Source: Streptosporangiaceae bacterium (GTDB lineage Bacteria; Actinomycetota; Actinomycetes; Streptosporangiales; Streptosporangiaceae). Taken from it: a DNA stretch of 6,496 nt. The stretch spans positions 1 to 6,496 of the forward strand of contig JASHSZ010000717.1 of the NCBI GenBank assembly GCA_030040815.1. Direction: 5' to 3'. Position numbers and translations under genes: made by a program. Shown piece after piece: positions 5,499 to 6,496 of the stretch (within the stretch, counting starts at the first letter, position 1; each line of letters begins with the position of its first letter). Under the pieces are notes generated by a model. It did no database searches. It saw nothing but the letters and a program-made list of their open reading frames with translations, and was not told where the DNA came from.

Positions 5499-6496
5499 GT
5501 GACTGGCTCTGACGTGCGCGTCCGCGTTCGCTTCGCGCCGTCGCCGACCGGCGAGCTGCATGTGGGCAGCGCGCGGTCGGTCCTGTACAACTGGGCAGTG
5601 GCGCTGCGGAATCACGGCACCCTGGTGCTGCGGATCGAGGACACCGACGCGGCTCGCAACCGACCGGAGTGGGTCGAGGGGATTGTCCGTGCGATGGCCT
5701 GGCTCGGCATCGACGCCAGTCAGTACGAGGGACCGTTCCTGCAGTCGGACAACCTGGCCAGGCACTCCGAGGCGGCGCTGCGCCTGTACGAGCAGGGCCG
5801 CGGGTACTACTGCGGCTGCACCCGGGAGATGCTGATCGAGCGGACCGGTGACCGGTACGGCGGTTACGACGGTCACTGCCGGGACCGCGGGCTCGGGCCG
5901 GGTCCGGGGCGGGCGCTGCGGTTCCGCACGCCGACCGCCGGGTCGACCGTGGTGCGTGATCTGGTCCGCGGCCTGACGGTGTTCGAGAACTCCTCGATCG
6001 AGGACTTCGTGCTGGCGCGCAGCGACGGGTCGGTGCTGTTCCTGCTGGCCAACGTCGTCGACGACATGGACCAGCGGATCACTCATGTCATCCGGGGCGA
6101 GGAGCACCTGTCAAACACGCCCAAGCAGCAGCTGCTGTGGGAGGCGCTCGGACATCAGCCACCCGCCTGGGCGCACTTGTCGGTGCTGGTCAACGAACGG
6201 CGGCAGAAGCTGTCCAAGCGGCGAGACATGCTGGCGCTGGAGGACTTCCGGGCCGAGGGCTACCTGGCCGAGGCGATGCGCAACTACCTGATGCTGCTTG
6301 GCTGGGGGCCGCGCGAGGGTGCCGAGATCATGCCGTTCGCCCAGCTCGTGGCGCAGTTCCGGATCGAGGACGTCAGTCCGTCGCCCGCGTTCTTCGACCT
6401 GGCGAAGCTGCGGGCGTTTAACGGCGAGTACATCAGGGCGCTGCCGGCGGCGGAGTTCGTGGCGGCCTGCCAGCCGTGGCTGGCGCCCGACGTGGC
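5499..6496 (+). CDS. gltX: Glutamyl-tRNA synthetase (3' end beyond the window)
   Basis: This class I synthetase charges tRNA with glutamate using ATP in the cytoplasm. The 332 visible residues cover the Rossmann catalytic core and the start of the anticodon-binding part; full enzymes have about 470-490. Visible hallmarks are [13 protein letters not shown] (12-24, HIGH-type motif as HVGS), [15 protein letters not shown] (44-58), C105-x-C107 with H126-C127 (YYCGCT ... [10 protein letters not shown], a probable zinc site), [15 protein letters not shown] (196-210) and the KMSKS-type loop KLSKR (237-241). The acceptor-binding pattern is discriminating GluRS, not GlnRS. GTG 5499 is preferred (start [12 protein letters not shown]), with GAGGG only 2 nt before it; ATG 5484 in frame is an alternative adding five residues, and GTG 5514 is also possible. 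Cys-containing GluRS with RNRPEW and [13 protein letters not shown] is unlike the usual cysteine-free actinobacterial enzyme (PSPTGNPHVGLVRTALFNW). No stop codon lies inside the window. Confidence 0.93.
   Translation, partial: MTGSDVRVRVRFAPSPTGELHVGSARSVLYNWAVALRNHGTLVLRIEDTDAARNRPEWVEGIVRAMAWLGIDASQYEGPFLQSDNLARHSEAALRLYEQGRGYYCGCTREMLIERTGDRYGGYDGHCRDRGLGPGPGRALRFRTPTAGSTVVRDLVRGLTVFENSSIEDFVLARSDGSVLFLLANVVDDMDQRITHVIRGEEHLSNTPKQQLLWEALGHQPPAWAHLSVLVNERRQKLSKRRDMLALEDFRAEGYLAEAMRNYLMLLGWGPREGAEIMPFAQLVAQFRIEDVSPSPAFFDLAKLRAFNGEYIRALPAAEFVAACQPWLAPDV

Noticed and set aside
5358..6107. 249-codon minus-strand open frame opposite gltX
   Set aside because: It overlaps the conserved GluRS catalytic core; the translation is low-complexity, His/Arg/Pro-rich and shows no domain.

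Overview
The window is very GC-rich, with GTG starts, strong G/C preference at third codon positions and gene families typical of high-GC actinobacteria (a Streptomyces-type PspA, a membrane-anchored M23-like protein with a long basic N-terminus, and a GNAT protein opening with GYRTDL and RSPDNPSYWWGNF). I read it as chromosomal DNA of a Frankia/Streptosporangium-like actinomycete; the genus cannot be fixed from the sequence alone.

Left part (1-2156): a minus-strand alginate-lyase-like gene (21 to about 1094) has no recognisable signal peptide and an uncertain start. Its open frame continues upstream to 1682, but that extension is antisense to a different gene, a broken plus-strand P-loop kinase (1259-1722) carrying an internal deletion with frame change, a second frameshift and a Walker A Lys-to-Arg change. 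A perfect 18-bp tandem duplication (1067-1102) lies at the presumed N-terminus of the lyase gene. A short conserved gene of unknown function (1754-2005, minus) follows.

Middle part (2157-4519): a three-helix DUF1648-like membrane protein (plus) converges on a single-pass membrane protein with an M23-like extracytoplasmic domain (minus). The two genes are separated by a palindromic, terminator-like sequence. Upstream of the M23-like gene is a 15-bp dyad, then a GNAT acetyltransferase (minus) whose GTG start has no Shine-Dalgarno sequence.

Right part (4520-6496): a 162-bp divergent intergenic region leads into pspA (plus), with a good ribosome binding site. An 85-bp gap full of overlapping GC-rich hairpins separates it from a glutamyl-tRNA synthetase gene (gltX, plus) that runs off the window. 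The GluRS is the cysteine-containing type and not the cysteine-free one usually seen in actinobacteria, so it may be a second or transferred copy.

The genes do not form one obvious pathway. Two are envelope-related (the M23-like protein and PspA) and sit near each other on opposite strands, but no operon links them. I see no CRISPR array, tRNA, rRNA, transposase, toxin-antitoxin pair or defence system. The most informative points are the decayed kinase, the M23-like domain without its metal ligands, the GluRS type, and the dyad and hairpin elements.
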